Part shown: piece by piece, positions 16,992-25,657 of the stretch
How the letters are laid out: every line of letters begins with the position of its first letter
Numbering within the stretch: the first letter of the stretch is position 1
DNA from: Marinovum algicola
GTDB taxonomy: Bacteria > Pseudomonadota > Alphaproteobacteria > Rhodobacterales > Rhodobacteraceae
Assembly: GCF_900109145.1 (NCBI RefSeq)
Contig: NZ_FNYY01000013.1
Location: 1-64,000, forward strand
Direction: 5' to 3'
DNA length: 64,000 nucleotides
The notes under the pieces: generated by a model
Told to the model about the DNA's origin: nothing
Seen by the model: only the letters and a program-made list of their open reading frames with translations
Databases searched by the model: none
Position numbers and translations under genes: made by a program

Positions 16992-17635
16992 CCCTGAAGC
17001 TGCACAACTTCTTCCGGTCGTCGACCTCGACCCGGCTGCGCGCCGCGCTGAACCTCAAGGGGCTGGACTACGATTACGTCCCTTACGCGCTGCGCGACGG
17101 CCAGACCCGGACACCAGAGTACCTGCGGCGCAATCCGCAGGGCCTCGTCCCGACGCTGGAGCGCGAGGACGGCAGCCATCTCACCCAGTCGCTCGCCATT
17201 ATCGAGTGGCTGGAGGAGACCCATCCCGAACCGGCGCTTCTGCCAAAGGATGCAGACGGTCGGGCGCGGGTGCGGGCGCTGGCGCACATGGTGGCGCTCG
17301 AGATCCATCCGCTCAACAACCTGCGCGTGCTGTTCTACCTGCGCGATGAATTCGCCGCCGACGAGGCCGCGCAGAAGCAATGGTTCACCCATTGGGTGAC
17401 GCTCACCTTCGACGCGCTGGAGGCCACGCTGGCGGATAGCCCCGAGACCGGCACATACTGCCACGGCGATACGCCGACGCTGGCCGACCTCTGCCTCTAT
17501 GCACAGGTCTGGAACAACAAACGCTTCGACATCGCGCTGGACAAATGGCCCACCATCGCCCGCATCTTCGCGGCGCTGGACAGCCTGCCCGCCTTCAACG
17601 ACGCCGCGCCACCCAACCAGCCCGACGCCGCCTGA
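16988..17635 (+). CDS. nagL: Maleylpyruvate isomerase, glutathione-dependent (GST zeta-type)
   Basis: A 215-residue glutathione S-transferase-fold protein. The zeta-class active-site motif is visible at the N-terminus as FFRSSTSTRLRAALNLKGLDYDYVP (SSxSxRxRxxL at about 9-19), with QSLAIIEWLEE as the glutathione-binding segment. It isomerises maleylpyruvate to fumarylpyruvate. The start ATG overlaps the upstream fumarylpyruvate hydrolase stop. Maleylacetoacetate isomerase is the alternative name for the same family, but the neighbouring gentisate dioxygenase favours maleylpyruvate. A second, unrelated isomerase-like gene lies two genes downstream. Confidence 0.87.
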   Translation: MTLKLHNFFRSSTSTRLRAALNLKGLDYDYVPYALRDGQTRTPEYLRRNPQGLVPTLEREDGSHLTQSLAIIEWLEETHPEPALLPKDADGRARVRALAHMVALEIHPLNNLRVLFYLRDEFAADEAAQKQWFTHWVTLTFDALEATLADSPETGTYCHGDTPTLADLCLYAQVWNNKRFDIALDKWPTIARIFAALDSLPAFNDAAPPNQPDAA

Positions 17636-17650
17636 GACAAGGAGAGAGCC

Positions 17651-18724
17651 ATGGACAATGCCATGCAACCCGATGACACTCCCGAACTTCGCGCGCTCTA
17701 CAAGGGGTTCGACGACAAGCACATGATGCCGCTCTGGACCCAGCTGGGCGACCTGATGCCGGTGCACCCCAAGCCGAAGGCGGTGCCGCATGTCTGGAAA
17801 TGGGCCGACCTGCTGCCACTGGCGGAAGAATCCGGCAAGCTGGTGCCGGTGGGTCGTGGCGGGGAACGCCGCGCCATCGGTCTCGCCAACCCCGGGCTGG
17901 GCGGCAATGCCTATATCACGCCGACGCTCTGGTGCGCGATCCAGTACCTGCTGCCCGGCGAGAACGCGCCCGAACACCGGCATTCACAGAACGCCTTCCG
18001 CTTCGTGGTCGAGGGCGAAGGCGTCTGGACCGTGGTCAATGGCGACCCGGTGCGCATGTCGCGCGGCGACCTGCTGCTGACGCCCGGCTGGAACTTCCAC
18101 GGCCATCACAATGTCGCGACAGAGCCGATGGCCTGGATCGACGGGCTGGACATCCCGTTCAGCCAGCAGATGGACGTGGGCTTCTTCGAATTCGGCGCCG
18201 AGCGCGTCACCGACAATGCCACGCCCAACTACAGCCAGGGCGAGCGGCTCTGGTGCCACCCCGGCCTGCGGCCGCTTTCGGGGCTTCAGAACACCGTCGC
18301 CTCCCCCATTGGCGCATACCGCTGGGAGCACACCGACGCCGCGCTGACCGAGCAGCTTTTGCTCGAGGATGAGGGCAATCCGGCGACGGTGGAGCTGGGC
18401 CATGCCGCAATCCGCTACGTCAATCCGACCACCGGCGGCGACGTGATGCCGACCATCCGCTGCGAGTTTCACCGGGTCCGGGCCGGCATTGAAACGCCGG
18501 CGCGGCAGGAGGTCGGCTCTTCGGTCTTTCAGGTTTTCGAAGGCGCGGGTGCTGTGGTGCTGGGCGGCGAGACCCGCAAGCTGGAGAAGGGCGACATCTT
18601 CGTCGTGCCCTCCTGGGTGTCCTGGTCGCTTCAGGCCGAGACGCAGTTCGACCTGTTCCGCTTCTCCGACGCGCCGATCATGGAGCGGCTCGACTTCATG
18701 CGCACGCAGGTCACAGGTCAATGA
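17651..18724 (+). CDS. Gentisate 1,2-dioxygenase
   Basis: A bicupin ring-cleaving dioxygenase, 357 residues, opening gentisate to maleylpyruvate with Fe(II) and O2 in the cytoplasm. The N-terminal cupin holds the iron ligands in PEHRHSQNAFRFVVEGEG (about 113-130) and the distal His in GWNFHGHHN near 150-158. A second cupin (GSSVFQVFEGAGAVVLGGE) lies near 288-306, as in other family members. It starts 15 bp after the GST gene with an AGGAGA ribosome-binding site and ends overlapping the next gene by ATGA. It is the central enzyme of the operon. Confidence 0.92.
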   Translation: MDNAMQPDDTPELRALYKGFDDKHMMPLWTQLGDLMPVHPKPKAVPHVWKWADLLPLAEESGKLVPVGRGGERRAIGLANPGLGGNAYITPTLWCAIQYLLPGENAPEHRHSQNAFRFVVEGEGVWTVVNGDPVRMSRGDLLLTPGWNFHGHHNVATEPMAWIDGLDIPFSQQMDVGFFEFGAERVTDNATPNYSQGERLWCHPGLRPLSGLQNTVASPIGAYRWEHTDAALTEQLLLEDEGNPATVELGHAAIRYVNPTTGGDVMPTIRCEFHRVRAGIETPARQEVGSSVFQVFEGAGAVVLGGETRKLEKGDIFVVPSWVSWSLQAETQFDLFRFSDAPIMERLDFMRTQVTGQ

Positions 18725-19272
18725 CCGGCAAGGCCAACGCCGCGCGCGACGCCCTGCGCGCGCGGCAAGGGGCGGGAGCGCGCTATGACGCCGAGACCGC
18801 GCCGCAGGGCGACCTGCTGCTGGCGCGCCGCGGCACCGCATATTTCGCGCGTAAACTCAACGAATTGCGCGACGAGGACTTGGCCGCGCCCTCGCTTCGC
18901 GACGGTTGGAGCAGGCGGCAGCTGATCGCCCATGTCAGCCTTCAGGCGCGGGCGATGGCGCTGGCGCTGAAGGTGCTGCGCGAGCCGCTGATGGCGGAGG
19001 AGGCCGAGTGGCAACCCGACCTCGCGCTGGCGGCGACGCTGCCCGCGCGCGCCCTGCGGCATCTCTTCGACCACGCCGTGAAACATCTCGACGTGGAATG
19101 GCGCGACCTGCCCGCCGCCGCCTGGGACGGGCCGCCGATCATGCTGGCCGGGGAGGAGATCAGCCCGCGCGACACGCCGGACCTGCGCGCGCGGGACATC
19201 TGGCGCGCCGCTATGGAACTCGGCAGCGGCGGGCGGCGGGAGGATGTGCCGAAGCCCTTGCGGGACGCCTGA
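18721..19272 (+). CDS. Maleylpyruvate isomerase N-terminal-domain (DinB-like) protein
   Basis: A 183-residue four-helix protein of the mycothiol-dependent maleylpyruvate isomerase/DinB-like fold. The first helix bundle carries LNELRDEDLAAPSLRDGWSRRQLIAHVSLQARAM (about 42-75). A second His-rich helix, ALRHLFDHAVKHLDVEW near 116-132, resembles the metal-binding helix of that family. The second-substrate domain is short. It overlaps gentisate dioxygenase by ATGA, so it is the last gene of the operon. Alphaproteobacteria are not known to make mycothiol and a GST-type isomerase is already present, so the thiol cofactor and role are open. Confidence 0.75.
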   Translation: MTGKANAARDALRARQGAGARYDAETAPQGDLLLARRGTAYFARKLNELRDEDLAAPSLRDGWSRRQLIAHVSLQARAMALALKVLREPLMAEEAEWQPDLALAATLPARALRHLFDHAVKHLDVEWRDLPAAAWDGPPIMLAGEEISPRDTPDLRARDIWRAAMELGSGGRREDVPKPLRDA

Positions 19273-19284
19273 GGGCGGCCCGTC

Positions 19285-19962
19285 CTATGCCAGCTTTTCG
19301 GCCAGGGGGCTTTCGTCCATCTGCGCCGTGAGCTGCGCGATCAGCCGTAAGGACAGGGCCGTCCCAATCCTCGCCGCCCTCCTGCCATTGTCGCGTCAGG
19401 TGCTGCATCGGCGGCGTCGGGTTCTGGTGCGCCTCGAATGGCAACGGCAAGTCGAACTTGTCCGGAGAGTACATGTCCCAGTATTTGCCCGGCGGATTGA
19501 ACGGGTAATGCGGGTCCGGGAAGGACACGAAGGTGCGGGCAATCGACCCCTGCGCGGTGTCAGCACCAACTCGGCGTCGATCCCGTGCCGGCGGAGGTTG
19601 CGCAAGAGCGTCCGCGTGCCCGGCACTTCTTCTGTCCCGACGGTCAGCATCGTCACCTTTGCCTTCTGTTCGAGCGCGGCCATGGCATCGCCGACGGCGC
19701 GGGCCGAGGAGCGTTTGCCATCCCAGGCCACCAGCGCGTTTTCGGCCAGCCGGTCCGCCGAATACCCGTCCGGGACCACTGTCACCGGCCGGCCCTAGCG
19801 CAACGCGATCAGATCGGGATCGGCGGACATATGCGCCTCGTTCTCGCGTCGGGAATGCACTCCCTTCACCACAAGGTCGAATGTCCGCGCGTATTCCGAC
19901 AGGGACAGCCCCGCGCCGGCATCGAGATCGACAAACTCGGACCGCCGGGGGCGGACCGTCAT
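19285..19962 (-). pseudogene. Chimeric remnant: universal stress protein joined to sulfatase fragment
   Basis: From 19962 a UspA-like frame begins with ATG overlapping the tctA stop (MTVRPRRSEFVDLDAGAGL), reads to an in-frame TAG near 19798, and resumes as PVTVVPDGYSADRLAENALVAWDGKR up to about 19546. Immediately after, in another frame, comes an internal piece of a type I sulfatase (SFPDPHYPFNPPGKYWDMYSPD, about 19540-19330), then a shift to a third frame ending at a TAG at 19285. The stress protein was evidently the last gene of the tctCBA operon; the sulfatase lacks both its catalytic N-terminus and most of its C-terminus. I infer a deletion or recombination that fused two damaged genes. 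Confidence 0.75.
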
Positions 19963-21470
19963 GCCGTCTCGGCGCGGGCGGCCTCGGCATTCTTGCGCAG
20001 GAACCAGACGACCGAGACGGCCGACAGGATCAGCAGCGCCAGAGCCACCGGGCTATAGATCACTTGCGTCAGATCGTTGTTGGTCAGCGCCAGGGCCTGG
20101 GCGATGGATTTCTCGAACCGCGGACCGAGGAAGAATGCGATGATGAAGATCACCAGAGAATAGCCGAAGCTCGTCATCAGGTAGCCCAGCACCGCGAAGA
20201 TCAGCATGATCGCCACCCCGAACAGCCCGCTCGTCGCCATCGACACGCCGACCACACAGAGCAGGATGGCCGAGGCGAAGATGATCGATTCCGGTGCCGA
20301 GACGACCTTGACCCAGATGCGCAGGCCCACCTGGCCGACCCAGAGGTTGACAAAGTTGGCCATGATCATCGCGCCGAACAATCCATAGACCAGCCGTCCC
20401 TGGCTTTCGAACAGCAGCGGGCCGGGCTGCATGCCGTGGATCATGAAGGCGCTGATGATCAGCGCCGCTCCGACCGAGCCGGGAATGCCGAGGGTCAAGA
20501 GCGGGATCAGGTTCGATCCGACGACGGCGGAATTGGCCGATTCTGACGCCGCGATCCCTTGAATATTGCCCTTGCCGAATGTCTCGGGCTCTTTCGACGA
20601 CGCCTTTGTCATCGCGTAGGACATGAAGGCCGCCGCCGTCGATCCGATCCCCGGCATGGCGCCCAGGATGGTGCCGATTGTGGCGCCGCGCAGCAGGGTG
20701 AAGCGGCAGGACCAGTATTCGGCCCAGGTCACGCGGCGATCATCGGGGTTGCCGGTGTCATTTGTCTCGATGGCCGACTGCACGCCGCCGTGGGCCAGCG
20801 GCATGCGGTGCAGGATCTCGGACATCGCCAGCATCCCGATGGCCACTGCGGGCAGGGGCAGCCCGTCGAACACGTCCCAGTAGCCGAAGATCAGCCGTGG
20901 CGTGTAGTGCTCGGGGTCCTGCCCGACCGAGGCGACCAGCACGCCGAAGGCGGCGGCGATGACGCCCTTGGTCAACGAATTGCCGATCAGCCCTGCAAGG
21001 ATCGAGAAGGCGAAGATCATCAGCGCGGCCACCTCGATCGGCCCCATCTTCAGCGCCAGGATGGCGAGCGGCGCCGAGACGGTGATCAAGACGATGTCGC
21101 TGAAGGTATCGCCGGTGATCGAGGAGAACAGCGCCATCTTGGTGGCCTTCAGCGGCTTGCCCTGTTTCGCCAGCGGATGACCGTCCAGCGCGGTCGCGGC
21201 GGCGTCCGGCGTGCCGGGCGTGTTCATCAACACTGCTGGCACCGCACCGCCCACAAGCCCGCCCTTGTTCACCCCCACGAGGAAGGCGATGGCGGGCAGG
21301 GAGTCCAGCCCGAAGGTGAAGGGAATGGCAATCGCCATCGCCATGATCGGCCCGATGCCGGGCACCGCGCCCACCATCTGGCCCAGGGTGACGCCGAGCA
21401 GCACGAAGGCCAGGTTGTAGAGCGTGAAGGCATCCCCGAAACCGGCCAGGATCGTCGCAAGGTCAACCAT
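19959..21470 (-). CDS. tctA: Tripartite tricarboxylate transporter, large permease TctA
   Basis: Inner-membrane protein of 503 residues and about 11-12 helices, the large subunit of a TTT family carrier. The conserved N-terminal block GVTLGQMVGAVPGIGPIMAMAIAIPFTF (about 23-50) and the second GATIGTILGAMPGIGSTAAAFMSYAMTK (about 250-280) hold the inverted-repeat Pro-Gly motifs of TctA. It is the fourth gene of a leftward run: CoA ligase, tctC, tctB, tctA. Its stop overlaps the start of the decayed universal stress protein. Position suggests import of a hydroxycinnamate or phenylpropanoid acid. Confidence 0.9.
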   Translation of the reverse strand: MVDLATILAGFGDAFTLYNLAFVLLGVTLGQMVGAVPGIGPIMAMAIAIPFTFGLDSLPAIAFLVGVNKGGLVGGAVPAVLMNTPGTPDAAATALDGHPLAKQGKPLKATKMALFSSITGDTFSDIVLITVSAPLAILALKMGPIEVAALMIFAFSILAGLIGNSLTKGVIAAAFGVLVASVGQDPEHYTPRLIFGYWDVFDGLPLPAVAIGMLAMSEILHRMPLAHGGVQSAIETNDTGNPDDRRVTWAEYWSCRFTLLRGATIGTILGAMPGIGSTAAAFMSYAMTKASSKEPETFGKGNIQGIAASESANSAVVGSNLIPLLTLGIPGSVGAALIISAFMIHGMQPGPLLFESQGRLVYGLFGAMIMANFVNLWVGQVGLRIWVKVVSAPESIIFASAILLCVVGVSMATSGLFGVAIMLIFAVLGYLMTSFGYSLVIFIIAFFLGPRFEKSIAQALALTNNDLTQVIYSPVALALLILSAVSVVWFLRKNAEAARAETA

Positions 21471-21482
21471 CGTTCCGCCTCC

Positions 21483-21905
21483 TTACGGCAATGCGCGCCC
21501 AAGCACCTGGGCCACGAGAAACCACGTTGCGGCGGGCATGACGAACACGCCGCCTGCCAGCCAGAGCGGACGTCGTTCTCCGATCAGCCACATGATGGCC
21601 AGCGCCAGCACAGGGCCCGCGATCTCGAACCCGAAGTGCGACATGGCGAAGGTGCCCGCCGCCAGCACAGCGGAATACAGCCCGGCGCGGGCGATCAGCC
21701 GCGGGCTGCGCATCATGTGCGTGCTGGGCTTGACCACCAGCAGCGCCCCGCAGGCGGCAATGACAAGCGCCATGACATTGGGAAGGGTGTCCGGCGCCAG
21801 GTTTCCGCCATCGACCGTCTCGATGTAGGTCGGGTTGACGCGGAAATACATCGCCAGGCCGAACAGCACGAAAAAGACACCCGAGGCACGATCAGCAGCA
21901 GTCAT
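21483..21905 (-). CDS. tctB: Tripartite tricarboxylate transporter, small permease TctB
   Basis: A 140-residue membrane protein with four hydrophobic helices (ASGVFFVLFGLAMYF, VMALVIAACGALLVV, AGLYSAVLAAGTFAMSHFGF, LAGGVFVMPAATWFLVAQVLG). The ATG at 21905 is preceded by GGAGGATAGA and was chosen over an upstream in-frame option (21938). Low sequence conservation is normal for TctB; the size, topology and place between tctC and tctA support the name. Confidence 0.82.
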   Translation of the reverse strand: MTAADRASGVFFVLFGLAMYFRVNPTYIETVDGGNLAPDTLPNVMALVIAACGALLVVKPSTHMMRSPRLIARAGLYSAVLAAGTFAMSHFGFEIAGPVLALAIMWLIGERRPLWLAGGVFVMPAATWFLVAQVLGRALP

Positions 21906-21959
21906 TCTATCCTCCCGCGTGAATGGATGCCCCGCCACGATCTGCGGCGGGGCCAGGAC

Positions 21960-22904
21960 TTATTTGCCGAACAGCACCTTCGAAGCGGCAGGCCCGTCGG
22001 TCATCATCTTGTGCGTGCCCTCCGGGCCCAGGTTCAGCGACTGGCTCTGCGTCGCGTTCTTGACGATCTCGGCCACCTCCGGCGATTTCACCGCCTCGTC
22101 GATGGCCGCGGCAATGGCCTCCACCGCAGCCGGAGCGGTGCCGGCGCGCATGGCGAGGAAATAGACCGGGTCGACATAGGCCTCGACACCGATTTCGCTG
22201 AAGTTCTTGGCCTCGGGCGCATAGCTCAGCGCTTCGGGGCCGGCGCTGCCTATCACCTTCATGTCGCCGGATTCGAGATAGGGAAACTGCTCGCCGGCGG
22301 CGAAGCCCACCATGACCTGGCCGCCCAGGATCAGCTTGAGCACCTCGGCCGCGCCATCGGCGTTGACGATATTGAGCTCGGCTCCGGTCTTGGCCATCGT
22401 CTCTTTGAGCAGAAGCACCTGCGGCGGGGCCATCGCGGTGACGGGCAGGTTGCCCTGCTCCTTGGCATGGGCCACCATGCCCGCGAGATCGTCGAACGGC
22501 GCATCCTTGCCGGCCACCACGGCCAGTTCGGTGCGGGCCACGGTGCCAAGATAGTCGAAGCTGTCGGTATCGAAGGGCAGCTGATCGCCGCGCTGCACAA
22601 GCTGCACCAGCACCGGGATGCTGACGCCTATGCCCACGGTCCGGCCATCGGCCGGGCGCTGGGAAATGCCGGTGAACATGGCGACACCGCCGCCGCCCGG
22701 CTTGTTCTCGACCACGGTGGGCCAGCCGGTGTTGTCCTGCATCACCTTGGCCAGCACCCGGCCCATGGTGTCGGTGGAGCCACCGGCGCCGAAGCCGATA
22801 TTGATGGTCAGCGGGCCCTTCGGCGCCCAGTCCTGGGCCATCGCCGGGGCGGTCGAAATCAGCGCGCTCAGGCCGAGCGCGAGCAATCTGGCTGTCAATT
22901 TCAT
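21960..22904 (-). CDS. tctC: Tripartite tricarboxylate transporter substrate-binding protein TctC
   Basis: Periplasmic receptor of 314 residues with a signal peptide (MKLTARLLALGLSALISTAPAMA, cleaved before QDW). Typical TctC blocks are INIGFGAGGSTDTMGRVLAKVM (about 35-56) and VVENKPGGGGVAMFTGI (about 64-80). The ligand is expected to be a carboxylate; the neighbouring CoA ligase makes a hydroxycinnamic or phenylpropanoic acid likely, by inference. It begins 28 bp after the ligase gene and is followed by tctB 54 bp later. Confidence 0.88.
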   Translation of the reverse strand: MKLTARLLALGLSALISTAPAMAQDWAPKGPLTINIGFGAGGSTDTMGRVLAKVMQDNTGWPTVVENKPGGGGVAMFTGISQRPADGRTVGIGVSIPVLVQLVQRGDQLPFDTDSFDYLGTVARTELAVVAGKDAPFDDLAGMVAHAKEQGNLPVTAMAPPQVLLLKETMAKTGAELNIVNADGAAEVLKLILGGQVMVGFAAGEQFPYLESGDMKVIGSAGPEALSYAPEAKNFSEIGVEAYVDPVYFLAMRAGTAPAAVEAIAAAIDEAVKSPEVAEIVKNATQSQSLNLGPEGTHKMMTDGPAASKVLFGK

Positions 22905-22932
22905 GGGGTCTCCTCCTCAAGACTTCCGAGTG

Positions 22933-24729
22933 TCAGGCGATGATTACGCCCTCGTCCGACCGATAGAGCCGGTCGATTTCGCCGGCATTGCCCGCACGCA
23001 GAGCGCGCTGGTTCAGGCTGCCTTTTTCAGTGACTTCGCCGCGGTCAAGCGTCGGCTCCTGCGCCAGTATCCTGGCCCGCCTTACCCGGCTGGCCGACCC
23101 GGTCGCGGCCTTGGCGGCAGCGGTCAGCCGTTCGGAAAGCGTCGCCTTCAATTCGTCGGGCGGCATCTGTCTCGCGACGTCCGACAGCCAGAGCAAGGCA
23201 CCGAGCTGACTTTCGTTCTCGCCCACGATCACCGCGTCGCGCACAAGCCCGGAAAGATCGTCCACCAGCTTGGCGCGCACTGCGCCGACGGCGACCCATG
23301 TGCCGGTCGACAGCTTGAAGTTCTCGGCCACGCGGCCATCGAAGTAGAAGCCGCGCGAAAAATCCTCGGGGTCCGCCGGACGCAGCGCGTCGCCCATGCA
23401 ATAGAAGCCCTCGTCGTCGAAGACCTCGGCGGTCTTCTCCGGCGCGCCGTAATAGCCCGGCGTGATCGACGGCCCCTTGAGCCGCAGCTCGAGCTTGCCG
23501 TCGGTCGGCACCAGCTTGAGCGTCAACCCCCGCGACGGTACGCCGACGTTTCCGGCGGTCTCTTCCAAGTCGGTCCAGGCCAGGGCAAAGGGCGCCGTTT
23601 CGGTTGAGCCCAGGCCCGTCGCCAGCAGTACGTCGTGGCCCGTCGTCTCTCGCCCGATCTTCATCAGCTTGTCCCAGGTGTGCTGGGCCATGCCGGCGCC
23701 GGCGTAGAACATCATGTTCAGCCGGGAATAGAAGGTCTCGGCCAGCACCTTGTCGCGGGCCAGCTCGCGGGCGAGCATGTCGTATCCGATGGGCACGTTG
23801 AAATACCAGGTGCAGGCGATTTCGCGCAGGTTGCGCAGGGTCTCGTCGAACTTGCCGGGCACCGGGCGGCCATCGTCGATGTAATAGGTGCCGCCATTGG
23901 TCAGCACGAGGTAGGCGATCTTGTTGCCGGCCGCCGTATGGTTCCAGGGCGCCCAGTTCAGCACCACCGGCGGCTCGTTCTCCAGGAAGGAGTAGCAATC
24001 GCGCACCATGGCCTGCATGGCACAGATCATCCGGTTGGTGTTGATCACCGCCTTGGGCGACCCGGTTGAGCCGGAGGTGAACAGATATTTGACCACCGTG
24101 TCGGGGGTCAGTATCGCCCGCGCGGCCGCGGCCTCGGCCTCGGCAGGGTCATGCGCGAGGAGGTCGTCGTAGCGCGCCGCACCCGCGACATGGTTGCGCG
24201 CGGTGATCGCCTTGCAGTCGCCCTTCACCAGCACTTGCAAAGCTTCGGCAAAGGTGGCCCCGTCATCGGCGAAGATCGCCCCGGGATTAAGCGTCTCGAC
24301 ACTGCCCTTCGCCTTTGCGGCGCCTTCGGACACCAGCGAATAGGCGGGCGAGATAGGCGCATAGGGGATGCCCACATAGGCACAGGCGATCCCGAGGATT
24401 GCATGCTCGAGGCTGTTTTCCGACAGGATCAGCAGCGGGCGGTCTGGCCCCAGCCCCATGTTCAGCAAGGCGGCCCCTGCGGCCCGCGCCTGATTGCGGG
24501 CCCTGCCGTAGCTCACCTCGATCCAGTCTCCGTCCGCCCCGCGACGGGCGATCCAGGTCCGGTCGGGCGCCTCATTCGCCCAGCGGTCAAGATAGTCGGC
24601 CAGAAGCTGCGGATGTTCGGGCAGATCCTCGACATGGCGCATGTAGACGGTGCCGTCGTCGCGTTTGTCATACGTGAATTCGGGGGTCCAATACCGGCGG
24701 TCTCTTCCATCTTGCCGCAAAGTTACCAC
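22933..24729 (-). CDS. Feruloyl-CoA synthase-like acyl-CoA ligase
   Basis: ANL-superfamily adenylating enzyme that activates an aromatic acid to its CoA thioester with ATP, 598 residues from the chosen GTG at 24729. A GGGAGG lies 5 bases before it, better than any upstream ATG (24780, 24855) in the same open frame. The ATP-binding P-loop is KYLFTSGSTGSPKAVINT near 180-200; the adenylate motif YGAPEKTAEVFDDEGFYCMGDA is near 430-450. The family is recognised as feruloyl-CoA synthase from ENSLEHAILGIACAYVGIPYAPISPAYSLVS. It leads the tctCBA operon and diverges from SDR-crotonase genes that would process the CoA ester. The exact acid cannot be read from sequence. Confidence 0.82.
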   Translation of the reverse strand: MVTLRQDGRDRRYWTPEFTYDKRDDGTVYMRHVEDLPEHPQLLADYLDRWANEAPDRTWIARRGADGDWIEVSYGRARNQARAAGAALLNMGLGPDRPLLILSENSLEHAILGIACAYVGIPYAPISPAYSLVSEGAAKAKGSVETLNPGAIFADDGATFAEALQVLVKGDCKAITARNHVAGAARYDDLLAHDPAEAEAAAARAILTPDTVVKYLFTSGSTGSPKAVINTNRMICAMQAMVRDCYSFLENEPPVVLNWAPWNHTAAGNKIAYLVLTNGGTYYIDDGRPVPGKFDETLRNLREIACTWYFNVPIGYDMLARELARDKVLAETFYSRLNMMFYAGAGMAQHTWDKLMKIGRETTGHDVLLATGLGSTETAPFALAWTDLEETAGNVGVPSRGLTLKLVPTDGKLELRLKGPSITPGYYGAPEKTAEVFDDEGFYCMGDALRPADPEDFSRGFYFDGRVAENFKLSTGTWVAVGAVRAKLVDDLSGLVRDAVIVGENESQLGALLWLSDVARQMPPDELKATLSERLTAAAKAATGSASRVRRARILAQEPTLDRGEVTEKGSLNQRALRAGNAGEIDRLYRSDEGVIIA

Positions 24730-24762
24730 GAGATCCTCCCATCGAAGCGTTTGCCGATTGGC

Positions 24763-24842
24763 ATAATAGTTATAAGGCATATCTGTTATTGTCCATCTCT
24801 TTTTTGAGATCCGGGACATCAGACGTTGACGAAAGTAGTTAT
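24763..24842. promoter_or_regulatory. Candidate MarR operators between the divergent CoA-ligase and SDR operons
   Basis: The 152-bp divergent region contains the palindrome ATAATAGTTAT (24763-24773) and a second TAGTTAT at 24836-24842. GCATAA (24761-24766) is mirrored by TTATGC (24839-24844), so each promoter side carries one site. The downstream MarR gene at 26428 is the natural candidate binder. The sites are short and AT-rich in a GC-rich setting, so chance is not excluded. Confidence 0.4.
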
Positions 24843-24881
24843 GCGATACAATCATGATGAAAGTTAACGAAGGGTGGCAAG

Positions 24882-25646
24882 ATGGATGTCATGGGAAATA
24901 CCGCGCTGGTCACAGGTGGCGGAAGCGGGCTGGGGGAGGCGACCGCGCGCCATCTGGCCGGGCTTGGCGCCAGAATCGCGATTGTCGATTTCGACGGCGG
25001 GCGTGCCGAGGCCGTGGCCGCAGAAATTGGCGGCATCGCCATTCGAGCGGATGTCAGTGACGCCGGGGCGGTGAGTTTCGCCTTCGATGAGGCCGTGAGC
25101 AAGCTCGGCGAGGCGCCGCGTGCGGTTGTCAATTGCGCCGGCATTGGCACCGCCGCTCGCATCCTCGCCCGCGACGGCGCGCTTTCGATCGACGTGTTCG
25201 AGCGGACAATCCGCGTGAACCTGATCGGCACCTACATCGTGATGAGCCATGCGGCGAAGCGCATGGCGACGCTCGAGCCATTGGCGGACGGAGAGCGCGG
25301 CGTGATCGTCAACACGTCGTCCGTGGCCTGGCAGGACGGCCAACTGGGCCAGGCGGCCTATGCTGCGTCCAAGGGCGGGGTGGCATCCATGTGCCTGCCT
25401 GCGGCGCGGGAACTGGCGCAGAGCGGTATCCGGGTGATGGCAATCGCCCCGGGTCTTTTCAAGACACCGATGATGGCGGGCCTGCCGGAAGAGGTCGCCG
25501 CCAAGATCACCGCCAACATTCCCTTTCCCGCCCGCCTCGGCGCGCCGGGCGAATTCGCCATGATGGCGGAGCAGATCATTTCCAATCCGTTCCTGAACGG
25601 AACAACCATCCGGCTGGACGGCGCAGCCCGTCTGCCGCCGCGATAA
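24882..25646 (+). CDS. SDR-family 3-hydroxyacyl-CoA dehydrogenase-like oxidoreductase
   Basis: A 254-residue classical short-chain dehydrogenase resembling type II 3-hydroxyacyl-CoA dehydrogenases (HSD17B10-like). The cofactor motif is LVTGGGSGLGEATA near the N-terminus, with IVDFDGG as the NAD-selective acidic segment, NCAGIGTAAR for the structural Asn, and the catalytic Ser and YAASK (Tyr, Lys) at about 147-168. The second Met (24891) is an equally possible start. In hydroxycinnamate beta-oxidation such an enzyme oxidises the 3-hydroxy-3-aryl-propionyl-CoA made by the hydratase. It is followed after 11 bp by that crotonase. Confidence 0.83.
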   Translation: MDVMGNTALVTGGGSGLGEATARHLAGLGARIAIVDFDGGRAEAVAAEIGGIAIRADVSDAGAVSFAFDEAVSKLGEAPRAVVNCAGIGTAARILARDGALSIDVFERTIRVNLIGTYIVMSHAAKRMATLEPLADGERGVIVNTSSVAWQDGQLGQAAYAASKGGVASMCLPAARELAQSGIRVMAIAPGLFKTPMMAGLPEEVAAKITANIPFPARLGAPGEFAMMAEQIISNPFLNGTTIRLDGAARLPPR

Positions 25647-25657
25647 GGAGCCACCCC

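Noticed and set aside
20559-22943. 794-codon open frame on the plus strand
   Set aside because: Antisense to tctA, tctB and tctC; low-complexity Arg/Gly/His-rich composition, no ribosome-binding site.
24795-24810. ATCTC-T6-GAGAT hairpin in the hydroxycinnamate divergent region
   Set aside because: A 5-bp stem around a T run in an intergenic promoter region is too weak to call a terminator or operator.
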